This document shows, piece after piece, positions 42,850 through 51,751 of a DNA stretch of 52,753 nucleotides. The notes beneath the pieces were generated by a model. It made no database searches. It worked only from the letters and a program-made list of their open reading frames with translations, and was not told the DNA's origin. The translations under genes were made by a program, and so were the position numbers. Within the stretch, counting starts at the first letter, position 1, and every line of letters begins with the position of its first letter. Source of the stretch: JBCBST01 sp039819115 (lineage in GTDB: Bacteria > Bacteroidota > Rhodothermia > Balneolales > Balneolaceae); NCBI GenBank assembly GCA_039819115.1, contig JBCBST010000007.1, forward strand, positions 1 through 52,753, in the 5' to 3' direction.

Positions 42850-43725
42850 TTAGGCGGTTTCAAGCAGATTTTTGAGGGTAGCTCCAATATCAGCCGGACT
42901 TTCCACAACAGTAATTCCAGCTTCAGCCAGGGCACGTTTCTTTTCCTGAGCTGTGCCTTTGCCACCGGAGATGATCGCTCCGGCATGCCCCATTCGGCGA
43001 CCGGGAGGGGCAGTGCTACCGGCAATAAAGGCCACAACGGGCTTAGATACATGTTCTTTAATATAAGCGGCCGCTTCTTCTTCGGCAGAACCACCAATTT
43101 CACCAATAAGTACAATGGCTTCGGTATCCTCGTCTTCGTTCAGAAGCTTAACAGCATCCAGGTGCGTAGTGCCAATGACGGGATCTCCTCCAATACCAAT
43201 AGCAGTGCTTTGCCCTAAGCCTTCTTTTGTAAGCTGATCTACAGCCTCATAGGTAAGCGTTCCTGATCGTGAAATAAGACCCACTTTTCCGGGAGAGAAA
43301 ATCATTCCTGGCATAATCCCAACTTTTGCTTCACCCGGAGTAATTACTCCCGGGCAGTTTGGGCCAATAAGTACGGCGCCGTGGGCATTTACGACTTGTT
43401 TGGCTACAATCATGTCTTTAACGGGGATACCTTCAGTGATACAGATAATCACCTTAATACCTGCAAAAACGGCCTCGGTAATTGCGTCAGATGCAAATGC
43501 AGGGGGTACAAAAATAATGGAGGTATTTGCATCTGCTTCCCGAACAGCTTCAGCTACTGTATTAAACACCGGACGATCCAGATGAGTCTGTCCGCCTTTA
43601 CCGGGAGTAACCCCACCTACAACGTTTGTTCCGTATTCGATCATTTGGCTGGCGTGGAAGCTTCCTTCACTTCCGGTGAAGCCTTGTACAATAAGGCGGG
43701 TGTCTTTTCCGACTAAAACGCTCAT
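42850..43725 (-). CDS. sucD: Succinyl-CoA ligase, alpha subunit
   Basis: This 291-residue subunit of the TCA-cycle enzyme binds CoA and is phosphorylated on His in RRMGHAGAIISGGKGTA. The CoA-binding Rossmann part opens LIVQGFTGSEGSFHA and has GGVTPGKGGQTH, SIIFVPPAFA and LIGPNCPGVI. It starts at ATG 43723-43725. The beta subunit gene sucC is not next to it, as is common in this phylum. It is divergent from dnaG and has a good promoter (43761-43791). Confidence 0.95.
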   Translation of the reverse strand: MSVLVGKDTRLIVQGFTGSEGSFHASQMIEYGTNVVGGVTPGKGGQTHLDRPVFNTVAEAVREADANTSIIFVPPAFASDAITEAVFAGIKVIICITEGIPVKDMIVAKQVVNAHGAVLIGPNCPGVITPGEAKVGIMPGMIFSPGKVGLISRSGTLTYEAVDQLTKEGLGQSTAIGIGGDPVIGTTHLDAVKLLNEDEDTEAIVLIGEIGGSAEEEAAAYIKEHVSKPVVAFIAGSTAPPGRRMGHAGAIISGGKGTAQEKKRALAEAGITVVESPADIGATLKNLLETA

Positions 43726-43760
43726 CTGAGTTCCGTTTGGTTGTTAACAATTTGAGTGGG

Positions 43761-43791
43761 CAAATATAGGACTCAAATCAGGTAATAGAAA
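43761..43791 (-). promoter_or_regulatory. Bacteroidota-type promoter of sucD
   Basis: On the minus strand TTTC (43791-43788), a 19-base spacer and TATATTTG (43768-43761) match the TTTG-n19-TAnnTTTG pattern with one change. The sucD start codon is 35 bases downstream. Confidence 0.55.
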
Positions 43792-43868
43792 TGAATTGTG
43801 CGTATTAAGAATTGTGAAATAATTTCAAGGTGACCCTTTACTCCTATCCGGGATTTACTCAAGTTGTA

Positions 43869-45929
43869 ATGATGATCGGCGAAGCAAAAATTCAGGAAGT
43901 AAAAGACGCTGCAGATATTGTAGAAGTGGTAGGAGACTATGTTCGTCTGAAAAAATCGGGCAGTAATTTCGTGGGGCTATGTCCGTATCACTCGGAAAAA
44001 ACGCCTTCTTTTACCGTAAATCCATCCCTGGGTATTTTTAAATGTTTTGGGTGTGGAGAATCGGGCGATGTAATAAAATTTGTACAGGATCAGGATGGAG
44101 TGAGCTTTGTAGAAGCAACCCGTCAACTGGCCGAGCGCTACGGAGTATTTATCCCGGAAGAGGAGGACCCGCGACCAACAGAAGAAACTCAGCAAAAAGA
44201 GGGTGTGTATCATGCGCTGAAGTTTGCGGGTGTGTACTACTATCGAAATTTAATCGAGAATCCGGACGCCCGTTCTGCTATTGAGTATCTCGAAAAACGG
44301 GGATATCCCCCGGAAGTCTGGAAAACATATGGATTGGGTTATGCACCAAGGGGAGGCAGTGATTTGGTGCAAACGGCACAAAATGCAGGTATAGACACCG
44401 ATTACCTGGTACAGGCCGATCTGATTAAACCAAGCCAGCGTAACGATGGCTACTACGATACTTTTCGCGGTCGGCTTATGTTTCCGATTTTCAACCCAAC
44501 GGGCAAAGTAATCGGGTTTGCAGGACGAATACTCACCAACGAAAAAACTGCGAAGTACATCAATTCTGCCCAAACGATGGTGTACAATAAAAGCGAAGTG
44601 GTATACGGGGTTAATTTTGCACGAAATGAGATTCGAAAGCATAAAGAGGTTATACTCGTGGAAGGGTATACCGATGTGATCACCCTGGCTGAGCATGGAA
44701 TAAAGAATGTGGTGGCAAGTAGCGGAACCGCACTTACATCTGGTCAGATGAAAGTGCTGCACCGGTATGGAGAAAAAATTGTAATGATCTATGACTCCGA
44801 TTCGGCGGGACAGAATGCTATGAAGCGAGGTATTAATATTGCGCTTGCCGAGGGAATGGACGTTGCTTTGCTTGAACTCCCTGAAGGGGAGGATCCGGAT
44901 TCTTTTGTTAAGCAGTTTGGTAAAGAATCATTCTTGGAGTTGAAGAAGGAGTCGGCTAAAAACTTTGTTGATTTCCTGATCATGAAAGCGGAAGAAGAAG
45001 GTCGTTTGTCTCAACCCACAGAACGTCCTAAAGTTCTTAATGATGTATTAGAGGCTATTGCTGAGATCAAAGACGCGATTAACAGACAGGTATTTGTTCA
45101 GCATTTACATCAACGTACCCAGCAGTTCAGAGGGGGTACAGATAAGGAGCTTTTCGAGCAGTTAGAGCGCATCATCAGAGCCAAACGTCAACAGGACGAG
45201 CGGTCCCGCCAACGAGAGGAAGTCCGGGCTGAGCGAACAGCTGCCAGAGAACAGGAATCCCGACAAATGCCCCCTCAAATGGAAGAGATACCTCTCCCTG
45301 GTGAAGAGTGGATGCCTCTGAGTGAAGATATGGCAGATGTGGAGGCTGTTGCTGAGCCATCATCTCAAAAAAAGCCCCATTACGAGAAGGAGCTCATTCG
45401 CCTGTTGATTACCTATGGCCGGGATATGGTGGAATATGTGTGTTCCCTTATCAACCGGAGAGTGTTTGAAGACGAAGAACTGGCCATGTTTTTCGATAGT
45501 ATTGTGGAACGCTTCCAGCAGAACCAGGAAGTCTCCATTCAAGTGTATGCGGCATTACCCGATCCGTTTCCTCGTTTGGTAGGAGATGTTACCATGGAAC
45601 AATTTGCACCCAGCGACCGGCATTCTGAAAAGATTGGCTTGAAACATCAAAAAGATAAGTTTCCCGAAAAAACGGCTAAAAGTACGATTAAAGCACTGGA
45701 GCTTAACTTCTACGAACGAAAAAGACAGGAATTGGCACTGAAATTTCGCCAGGCCGTATCGGATGAGGAAAAAAGAGCCATCATTCAAAAGCAGAATACC
45801 GTTCAAATGTTCATTAATGAACGGGTAACGGCCGATTCCGAAGATCTGTACCCTGATCCCATCTGGAAACAGAAAGCAGGAGGGAAAAACGCATTTCAGT
45901 ACACACCCCGAAGCCTGAGAAACCCTTGA
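43869..45929 (+). CDS. dnaG: DNA primase DnaG
   Basis: From ATG 43869 this is 686 residues. DnaG makes RNA primers at the replication fork. The N-terminal zinc finger is CPYHSEKTPSFTVNPS with CFGCGESGDVIKF (Cys-x2-His, Cys-x2-Cys). The TOPRIM domain has Glu in VEGYTDVI and the DxD of YDSDSAGQNAMKRG. The C-terminal helicase-binding region begins after a charged, Arg/Glu-rich linker (about 430-480). A GTG at 43830 would add 13 residues unlike the family, so ATG 43869 or 43872 (IGEAKIQEVKDAADIV) is the better start. It overlaps the next gene by 4 bases. Confidence 0.93.
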   Translation: MMIGEAKIQEVKDAADIVEVVGDYVRLKKSGSNFVGLCPYHSEKTPSFTVNPSLGIFKCFGCGESGDVIKFVQDQDGVSFVEATRQLAERYGVFIPEEEDPRPTEETQQKEGVYHALKFAGVYYYRNLIENPDARSAIEYLEKRGYPPEVWKTYGLGYAPRGGSDLVQTAQNAGIDTDYLVQADLIKPSQRNDGYYDTFRGRLMFPIFNPTGKVIGFAGRILTNEKTAKYINSAQTMVYNKSEVVYGVNFARNEIRKHKEVILVEGYTDVITLAEHGIKNVVASSGTALTSGQMKVLHRYGEKIVMIYDSDSAGQNAMKRGINIALAEGMDVALLELPEGEDPDSFVKQFGKESFLELKKESAKNFVDFLIMKAEEEGRLSQPTERPKVLNDVLEAIAEIKDAINRQVFVQHLHQRTQQFRGGTDKELFEQLERIIRAKRQQDERSRQREEVRAERTAAREQESRQMPPQMEEIPLPGEEWMPLSEDMADVEAVAEPSSQKKPHYEKELIRLLITYGRDMVEYVCSLINRRVFEDEELAMFFDSIVERFQQNQEVSIQVYAALPDPFPRLVGDVTMEQFAPSDRHSEKIGLKHQKDKFPEKTAKSTIKALELNFYERKRQELALKFRQAVSDEEKRAIIQKQNTVQMFINERVTADSEDLYPDPIWKQKAGGKNAFQYTPRSLRNP

Positions 45930-46735
45930 GATACCAACACGAGCTAAGCATAGCCAAAAAGGCGGCCTTAAGTGCCGCAGAAATCATCCGCGAGTTTGCT
46001 ACCTCTGAAAACTTCAATATTGCCCTCAAAGGCAAAAACGATTTGGTTACCGATGCCGACCTGGCCTCTGAAAAAGCTATTTTGTCCATCATTAACGAAG
46101 TCTTTCCGGATGATGAGATTTTAGCTGAAGAAACATCATCCAAACGTAGCTTACCCGATGGACGGGTCTGGATTATAGATCCGATAGATGGAACCACTAA
46201 TTTCGCTCATGGCTTTCCGGTGTATTGTGTTTCCATTGCTCTTTGGGACAAGCACACCCCAAAAGTAGGCCTGGTTCTGGAGGTGGCTAATTCCGAATTG
46301 TTTTATGCAACAGAAGAAGGTGGGGCTTTTCGAAATGAGCAGCCTATTACTGTATCTCAGAACCAAGACCCTTCGCAGTCGCTAATAGGAACCGGGTTTC
46401 CCTACAATAATCTGGACCTGGTCGATAACTACCTGAAGCTATTCCGTATGCTGATGGATGAGACACATGGTGTACGCCGGCCCGGCTCGGCAGCCTGGGA
46501 TTTGTGTAATATGGCATGTGGCCGATTCGAGGGGTTCTATGAGTACGGATTAAGTCCGTGGGATGTAGCCGCCGGTGCTCTCATTATCCGGGAAGCGGGT
46601 GGGATAGTAACCGACTGGAATGGTGGGAATAACTGGTTATTTGGTCAGCGAATTGTAGCTGGAAATGCGGCTATTCATTCTTTTTTAAAGGAGAAGATCG
46701 CACTCAGCTTTGGAAAAGAGCAACGTTCGGTTTGA
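45926..46735 (+). CDS. suhB: Inositol monophosphatase family protein
   Basis: This 269-residue Mg-dependent phosphatase has the metal site Glu in LAEETSS, the motif WIIDPIDGTTNFAHGFP and the C-terminal motif LSPWDVAAGALIIREAGG. It probably dephosphorylates inositol-1-phosphate or related sugar phosphates. The start is TTG at 45926, forming a TTGA overlap with the dnaG stop codon, a sign of coupled translation. The gene name is by family resemblance; the RNA-polymerase role of E. coli SuhB cannot be assumed. Confidence 0.87.
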   Translation: MRYQHELSIAKKAALSAAEIIREFATSENFNIALKGKNDLVTDADLASEKAILSIINEVFPDDEILAEETSSKRSLPDGRVWIIDPIDGTTNFAHGFPVYCVSIALWDKHTPKVGLVLEVANSELFYATEEGGAFRNEQPITVSQNQDPSQSLIGTGFPYNNLDLVDNYLKLFRMLMDETHGVRRPGSAAWDLCNMACGRFEGFYEYGLSPWDVAAGALIIREAGGIVTDWNGGNNWLFGQRIVAGNAAIHSFLKEKIALSFGKEQRSV

Positions 46736-46742
46736 TTAGCCC

Positions 46743-47279
46743 TTAATCAGTTTTATGAATTACAGTATACCAGTTCTGTACAGCCCCGGTTGGAAACGAA
46801 ACGGTGCGGGTAAGTTGCAGTGTCTGCTGGTCTCTGTCATTGGAGAATAAACGAACGCCCTTACCGACCAAGTGTGGGATGATGGTTATTCTGAGCTCAT
46901 CAAGAAGATTATGCTTTAACAACTCGTTTACAATGGAGGCACCACCATCGCAGTAGATATGTTTTCCAGGTTTTGATTTCAGTTCCTGAATGAGAGATAC
47001 AACGTCAGATCGGTATTCGATGTACTCATTATGTCCGCTCCGCGAAGAGCTGATCACGTAACAGGTCTTATCTTTATGAGGGAATTCAATGCCAAAAGAC
47101 TGAACCACATCATAGGTTTTTCTTCCCCAGATAAGGGTATCTATTTCCTGTTGAAAGCTTTCATATCCATAGTCTTCACCCTCTACCTGTACGGTTTCCA
47201 GAAAACGTAAATCATCGTTTTCTCCAGCAATAAAACCATCCAGACTCATGGCGATATAAAGAATCACGCGTCGTTGCAT
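46743..47279 (-). CDS. Dihydrofolate reductase-fold protein, RibD C-terminal type
   Basis: This 178-residue protein has the RibD_C/YwjB-type fold. It opens RRVILYIAMSLDGFIAGEND, then IDTLIWGRKTYDVV and IYCDGGASIVNELLKHNLLDEL, and ends IPHLVGKGVRLF. NADPH-dependent reduction of a small heterocyclic substrate is likely, but it is not the canonical FolA. It lies 2 bases after bshB1, so the two are cotranscribed. It is convergent with suhB, 7 bases away. Confidence 0.85.
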   Translation of the reverse strand: MQRRVILYIAMSLDGFIAGENDDLRFLETVQVEGEDYGYESFQQEIDTLIWGRKTYDVVQSFGIEFPHKDKTCYVISSSRSGHNEYIEYRSDVVSLIQELKSKPGKHIYCDGGASIVNELLKHNLLDELRITIIPHLVGKGVRLFSNDRDQQTLQLTRTVSFPTGAVQNWYTVIHKTD

Positions 47280-47281
47280 CT

Positions 47282-48019
47282 CTAATCCGTTGTTGAGTTA
47301 AAAAAGAGATCAAAATCCTGAAGAGGAACCGGGCCGTTATAATACTTGAACGGTTCTCCGTAGGTAAATCCTGCCAGGTGTCCGAAGTACCGGGCGCGGG
47401 CTATAACCTGTTCAAAATACTCCGGTGTGGATATATAAGTATGGTCTTCTGCCTTTTCCTTTACATTGAATTGTGTATTAAAGGCCTCGATAGCTTTCTT
47501 TTTTTGCTCCATATGAGAGGAAATATCAAGTACTAAATCCGGTTCAAAAGGTCGGTCCTGCATGTAATGCAGAATGTATGCCGGTCGCCAGACATTCTGT
47601 TCATTACCTTGAGCATCGGTGGTTGTAAGCTTTTTCAGACCTGAGTAAAACAAACTGTCGGTCATTAGTTTTGTTGCTGCTCCATGGTCGGGATGTCGGT
47701 CATGAGGAGCACCAACGAGGCATAAGTGTGGCTGATATGTACGTATGACCTGAATAAGCCTAAGCTGGTTTTCTCTGGTATTCCGGATATCGGAGTCGGG
47801 GAGCTCAAGTTGTTCACGAACGGCAATACCGAGAATCTCAGAAGCGTGTTTGGCTTCCTTCTTCCTGGATTCAACCGTCCCCCGGGTTCCCATTTCGCCC
47901 AATGTAAGATCTATAATACCTACTCTTTTCCCCGAAGAAGTAAGTGAGGCAATGGTGCCACCGCAGTTCAGTTCCACATCATCGGGGTGCGCAGCAAAGG
48001 CCAAAACATCAAGTTTCAT
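47282..48019 (-). CDS. bshB1: Bacillithiol biosynthesis deacetylase BshB1
   Basis: This 245-residue zinc deacetylase (PIG-L family) removes acetyl from GlcNAc-malate in bacillithiol synthesis. The zinc ligands are in FAAHPDDVELNCGGTIA, and the second site is GAPHDRHPDHGAATKLM. FGHLAGFTYGEPF near the end is typical of BshB1. Its presence means the organism probably uses bacillithiol as its low-molecular-weight thiol. It starts at ATG 48017-48019 and is divergent from the MacB-like permeases. Confidence 0.93.
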   Translation of the reverse strand: MKLDVLAFAAHPDDVELNCGGTIASLTSSGKRVGIIDLTLGEMGTRGTVESRKKEAKHASEILGIAVREQLELPDSDIRNTRENQLRLIQVIRTYQPHLCLVGAPHDRHPDHGAATKLMTDSLFYSGLKKLTTTDAQGNEQNVWRPAYILHYMQDRPFEPDLVLDISSHMEQKKKAIEAFNTQFNVKEKAEDHTYISTPEYFEQVIARARYFGHLAGFTYGEPFKYYNGPVPLQDFDLFFNSTTD

Positions 48020-48074
48020 TACTTTTTTATTGATGATACCGAATATTTGGGAATGAGAATGGAGAAACCATTTT

Positions 48075-48107
48075 TTTCATTTAATACGCAACGAAAGTGT
48101 AAATTTG
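48075..48107 (+). promoter_or_regulatory. Bacteroidota-type promoter of the permease operon
   Basis: TTTC (48075-48078), a 21-base spacer and TAAATTTG (48100-48107) match the TTTG-n19-21-TAnnTTTG pattern with one change. The start codon of the first permease is 28 bases downstream. Confidence 0.5.
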
Positions 48108-48135
48108 CCGTACCGGCGGCGCATAATATAGCTAT

Positions 48136-49362
48136 ATGAAAATCATCAACAGTTTTACGGAAGGAATCCGAATCGCATTCAGGTCTCTGTTCGTTAATAA
48201 AATCCGGGCGTTTTTAACAACGCTGTGTATCATTATTGGTATTACCATGGTAACCGTGGTCGATTCCGTAACCACAGGAATGGACGAGAGTTTCGAAAAC
48301 AGCATGGCGATGTTAGGCCGTAATGTAGTTTATGTGGAAAAATGGCCCTGGGATATGGGCGATAAAGAATGGTGGGAAATTATCGGTCGTAAAGAGATGG
48401 AACTGGATTACGTAGAGTTTCTGGACGAACGCAGCCGCCTTGCTACGGACGTAGCAGCTTCTGCCAACAGAAATGTAACCGTACGTTATAAGGATAAAAG
48501 TGCCGAACAGGTAGGTATTAACGGTGCAACCGCTAATTATCTGAATATACAGGGACTCAATATTGTAGAAGGCCGGATGTTTACCCAGGAAGAGGCCCGA
48601 TCAGGAGTTAAAGTGGCCATTATCGGGAAGTCCTTACAGGAAGGTTTGTTTGAAGATCGTGATCCATTAGGTAAACAGGTTCGTCTTGGCGGACAGAAAT
48701 TCACGGTTATCGGCATTCTTGAAAAACAAGGCAGCTTCTTAGGTCTTGGCGATTCAGATAACCGCATTATTGTTCCGATTAGCGCATACGGACAGATTTA
48801 TGGTCTGCGCTGGGGAGTACAAATAGGGGTGAAATTTCCTGACGAAGCATCTACTATTGAAGGTGAATACGAAATTGAAGGCTTGATGCGTCAGGTCCGG
48901 CAACTGGATGCTGCTGAAGAAAATGACTTCGCGATCAACAAGCCGCAGGCATTTGAGGAACAGCTAGCCGCATTCAAAGGCGGACTATACATTGGTGGTT
49001 TTGTGTTAGTTGGTCTTTCCCTGTTAATTGGGGGGATTGGAATCATGAATATTATGTTTGTATCCGTTCGGGAACGCACTAAGGAAATTGGTATTCGAAA
49101 AGCTGTAGGAGCCAAATCCTGGGAAATTTTAACCCAGTTTCTGATTGAGGCTGTGGTTATCTGTTTGATGGGTGGCGTTTTTGGAGTTTTGTTAGCGGGT
49201 TTTGCCACGATTGGAATTAACCAGGTATTTACCGCTAAAATGAACATCAGTGTTATTCTTGTAGCATTCATGATTTGTACGGCTGTTGGGGTATTCTTCG
49301 GATTTATACCAGCTTATAAAGCCGCTAAATCTGATCCGATTGATTCACTGAGGTTCGAATAA
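48136..49362 (+). CDS. MacB/FtsX-type ABC transporter permease (first of pair)
   Basis: This 408-residue permease has one transmembrane helix near 20-44 (NKIRAFLTTLCIIIGITMVTV), a large periplasmic MacB core domain (about 45-275) and three C-terminal helices of the FtsX type. The signature VSVRERTKEIGIRKAVGAKSWEIL lies between them. MacB-type transporters pass force to the periplasm and work with an ATPase, an adaptor and TolC. No ATPase domain is fused and no ATPase gene is adjacent, so that part must lie elsewhere. Its stop overlaps the start of the second permease by one base (TAATG). Confidence 0.88.
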   Translation: MKIINSFTEGIRIAFRSLFVNKIRAFLTTLCIIIGITMVTVVDSVTTGMDESFENSMAMLGRNVVYVEKWPWDMGDKEWWEIIGRKEMELDYVEFLDERSRLATDVAASANRNVTVRYKDKSAEQVGINGATANYLNIQGLNIVEGRMFTQEEARSGVKVAIIGKSLQEGLFEDRDPLGKQVRLGGQKFTVIGILEKQGSFLGLGDSDNRIIVPISAYGQIYGLRWGVQIGVKFPDEASTIEGEYEIEGLMRQVRQLDAAEENDFAINKPQAFEEQLAAFKGGLYIGGFVLVGLSLLIGGIGIMNIMFVSVRERTKEIGIRKAVGAKSWEILTQFLIEAVVICLMGGVFGVLLAGFATIGINQVFTAKMNISVILVAFMICTAVGVFFGFIPAYKAAKSDPIDSLRFE

Positions 49363-50585
49363 TGCATATCAGAGAAACATTTTACCAGGCGGCTGATTCC
49401 TTAAAAGGGAATAAGATTCGTTCCTTTCTGACGCTACTAGCACTCATCATCGGGGTATTCTCCGTTATCGTTTCTACAACTGCCGTTGCTGTACTGGATA
49501 ACTTTTTTACAAACACAATGAGCATTTTGGGCAGTGATGTAATTACTGTTCAACGGAATCCGGCAGTGCAGTTGGGGCCAAGAGATGCCAGCCTTAGAAA
49601 CCGAAAACGGATTCGATTCCAGGACGCAGAAGATCTGGGCGACCGAATGAGAGTTGGGGAGGGGATGAGCCCTGTCACTACCTTTAGTTTTACGAAAGTA
49701 CAGTATGGTAAAGTAGAAACAGATCCGGATGTATCTGTTCGGGGAGGAAACTCAGAGTTTATTGTAAATAACGCCTTTGAGCTCGAAGATGGGCGTAATT
49801 TCTCGGAAGAGGATGTGCAATACAATCGTGATGTGGCCATTATCGGCAAAGATGTGCAGGTAGAGATTTTTAAAAGCGAATATCCTATTGGTAAGACTAT
49901 TCGAATTGATGGCCGGCCGTATAACGTAATTGGTATTCTGGAAAAGAAGGGTCAGATTTTTGGTCAGTCTTTTGATAACCTGGTGATTATACCCTACACA
50001 ACGGGTATAAAAAACTATGGGGGGAACCGGGGAATCGGAATACAGCTAAGGGCTCCTGAAATATCAAAAATCGAAGATACGATAGAAGAGGTGACCGGTA
50101 TTATGCGGGTTATCCGTGGCGTACTGCCACAGGAAGACAACGATTTCGAGATTGTGACGAACGACTCTTTATCCGGTACGTTCGATGCCTTCACAGGCAT
50201 ACTATATGCCGCCGGGTTTATTATAGGATTGATCACCCTTCTGGGGGCAGGTATTGGAGTGATGAACATCATGCTGGTTACGGTAACAGAACGAACACGT
50301 GAAATTGGGGTTCGAAAATCGGTAGGTGCTACACGTAAAGCCATTGTGAATCAGTTTCTGGTTGAGGCTATTTTTATCTGCCAGATTGGTGGTTTAATCG
50401 GTCTCGTTCTGGGTATTGGCACCGGAAACCTGGTCGCATTCTGGATAGATACAGAAGTAGTGATACCCGTGTGGTCAGTGTTCCTGAGCTTTTTTGGTAT
50501 GCTGTTTATCGGGCTTCTTTTTGGAGTATACCCAGCGTATAAGGCTTCCCGTTTAGATCCGATAGAAAGTCTCAGATACGAATAA
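49362..50585 (+). CDS. MacB/FtsX-type ABC transporter permease (second of pair)
   Basis: This 407-residue paralogue of the preceding gene has the same layout: an N-terminal helix (IRSFLTLLALIIGVFSVIVS), a periplasmic core (about 45-275) and three C-terminal helices. TVTERTREIGVRKSVGATRKAI is the matching signature. Two consecutive half-permeases with a one-base overlap suggest a heterodimer. A partial TolC-family gene begins 1.2 kb downstream, which supports an efflux role across both membranes. The substrate is unknown. Confidence 0.88.
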   Translation: MHIRETFYQAADSLKGNKIRSFLTLLALIIGVFSVIVSTTAVAVLDNFFTNTMSILGSDVITVQRNPAVQLGPRDASLRNRKRIRFQDAEDLGDRMRVGEGMSPVTTFSFTKVQYGKVETDPDVSVRGGNSEFIVNNAFELEDGRNFSEEDVQYNRDVAIIGKDVQVEIFKSEYPIGKTIRIDGRPYNVIGILEKKGQIFGQSFDNLVIIPYTTGIKNYGGNRGIGIQLRAPEISKIEDTIEEVTGIMRVIRGVLPQEDNDFEIVTNDSLSGTFDAFTGILYAAGFIIGLITLLGAGIGVMNIMLVTVTERTREIGVRKSVGATRKAIVNQFLVEAIFICQIGGLIGLVLGIGTGNLVAFWIDTEVVIPVWSVFLSFFGMLFIGLLFGVYPAYKASRLDPIESLRYE

Positions 50586-50589
50586 CAAG

Positions 50590-50620
50590 TTGTGGGTTTT
50601 TGCTAACCCGTATCTATTTG
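50590..50620 (+). promoter_or_regulatory. Candidate promoter of the small envelope-protein operon
   Basis: TTG (50590-50592), a 20-base spacer and TCTATTTG (50613-50620, one base off TAnnTTTG) precede the start codon at 50644. A GGGTT/AACCC hairpin (50594-50609) overlaps the spacer. Confidence 0.35.
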
Positions 50621-50643
50621 TACCTTTACAAGAAAAGGGCGTT

Positions 50644-50859
50644 ATGAACGAAGAATTACTTCATCAGTTAAATGATCGGCTTGAAGCCGCCTTAACCCGT
50701 GGTAAACAGGTAATCGATGAGGCTCAGTTACCCGAGGCTGTAGACGAATTGAAAGTGAAATCGGAGCAGTTGATTCGGGAGCACCCCATAAAAAGCCTGG
50801 TCGTAGGATTTACCGTCGGCTTTATCCTTGCTCGGTTGTTCACTTCCGAAGATGACTAA
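50644..50859 (+). CDS. Small YqjD/ElaB-like (DUF883-like) membrane-anchored protein
   Basis: From ATG 50644 this is 71 residues: an amphipathic helical part (about 1-45) and one C-terminal helix SLVVGFTVGFILARLF. The layout of charged helix plus hydrophobic tail matches DUF883/YqjD proteins, some of which bind ribosomes at the membrane in stationary phase. An upstream in-frame ATG at 50590 would add a stretch lying on the candidate promoter, so I reject it. It is followed 6 bases later by a YqjE-like gene. Confidence 0.65.
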   Translation: MNEELLHQLNDRLEAALTRGKQVIDEAQLPEAVDELKVKSEQLIREHPIKSLVVGFTVGFILARLFTSEDD

Positions 50860-50865
50860 CACGCT

Positions 50866-51282
50866 ATGGATCAGATCAATAACCGGTTTCAAAAGCTAAC
50901 TACCGAGCTTAAAAACTATCTGGAAGCTAAAGTCGAGCTACTAGTTATTGGCTTAGGTGAAAAGGCCGGATTGTGGATTGGTCAGGCTATTCAACAGGTG
51001 GTAGGCATACTGGTCATTTCCATTGGTTTTTTATTTGGGCTGATTGCTCTTGGTTTTTATCTGGGCGAGCTATTTGAAAGTAACGCAATAGGTTTTTTAG
51101 TAGCCTCTTCACCTTTTTTTCTGATCGGACTTATTTTTCTGATTGCGAAACCATCTGCTATATCGAAAAACATTCAGTCCAAAATAATGAACGATGTGCT
51201 TAACGCTCTGGAAGAGCCCAAATCAGTTTCCCGTCCGTTGCTTCCTGAGGCTAAAGAACATGAGGAGATAGAGAATGGCTAA
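50866..51282 (+). CDS. Phage-holin-superfamily-like (YqjE/DUF1469-like) membrane protein
   Basis: This 138-residue protein has an N-terminal amphipathic helix (LTTELKNYLEAKVELLVIGLG) and two transmembrane helices (VVGILVISIGFLFGLIALGFYL and FLVASSPFFLIGLIFLIA). This is the pattern of the YqjE/holin-X superfamily. Despite the family name there is no prophage here; such genes are common in Bacteroidota chromosomes. It is the middle gene of three, overlapping the next by 8 bases. Function unknown, probably envelope stress or structure. Confidence 0.7.
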   Translation: MDQINNRFQKLTTELKNYLEAKVELLVIGLGEKAGLWIGQAIQQVVGILVISIGFLFGLIALGFYLGELFESNAIGFLVASSPFFLIGLIFLIAKPSAISKNIQSKIMNDVLNALEEPKSVSRPLLPEAKEHEEIENG

Positions 51283-51628
51283 TGTGCAAACAAAGGTGGA
51301 AGAGAAAAGGAAAGAGCTGGAGGCTGAGCTGGACCGTATTCAATCCGGTATCGATACCACTATTGAAGATGCAAAGTCAGAGGTCGTGGAATCACTCCAG
51401 CCACGTGAGATTATCAAACGCTATCCTCTGCCATTAGTAGGGGCGGCACTGGTGTTAGGGTTGTTAGCCGGGAAAAAAGGAAGCGACAGGTCAAAACGAT
51501 CTGGGACCAGCCTGAGCGGTATCATAGGGGATGAATTAAAAAAATACGCAGCCCGGAAGATTATAGGTGGTATCACATCAGTCGCTGATGATTTAACAAG
51601 TAGAAACAATCCCACCCACGAAGATTGA
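51275..51628 (+). CDS. Small helical envelope protein, third gene of the YqjD/YqjE-like trio
   Basis: This 117-residue protein has a charged coiled-coil N-terminus (VEEKRKELEAELDRIQSGID) and one transmembrane helix (YPLPLVGAALVLGLLAGKKG). A basic C-terminal tail (SDRSKRSGTSLSG...YAARKIIGG) follows. It resembles DUF3618/YqjK-like partners. It starts at ATG 51275 within the last codons of the YqjE-like gene, so translation is coupled. Together the three genes form one small operon. Confidence 0.6.
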   Translation: MANVQTKVEEKRKELEAELDRIQSGIDTTIEDAKSEVVESLQPREIIKRYPLPLVGAALVLGLLAGKKGSDRSKRSGTSLSGIIGDELKKYAARKIIGGITSVADDLTSRNNPTHED

Positions 51629-51751
51629 AACGAAATCATCGTCTAACGCATCGAATGCAAAAGGCATAAACTTTTGGTGCACATTGAACTTCTTTGTAAC
51701 CAAAATCGTCTTTTGTCGTTGAACGTCACAATCAAACTAAAAATATACTAC

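Noticed and set aside
43830..43868. GTG start for dnaG
   Set aside because: It adds 13 residues not seen in primases; ATG 43869/43872 leads straight into the conserved start.
50866..51282. Phage holin, implying a prophage
   Set aside because: Only the superfamily name is phage-like; no other phage gene is present and the neighbours form a YqjD/YqjE-type chromosomal trio.
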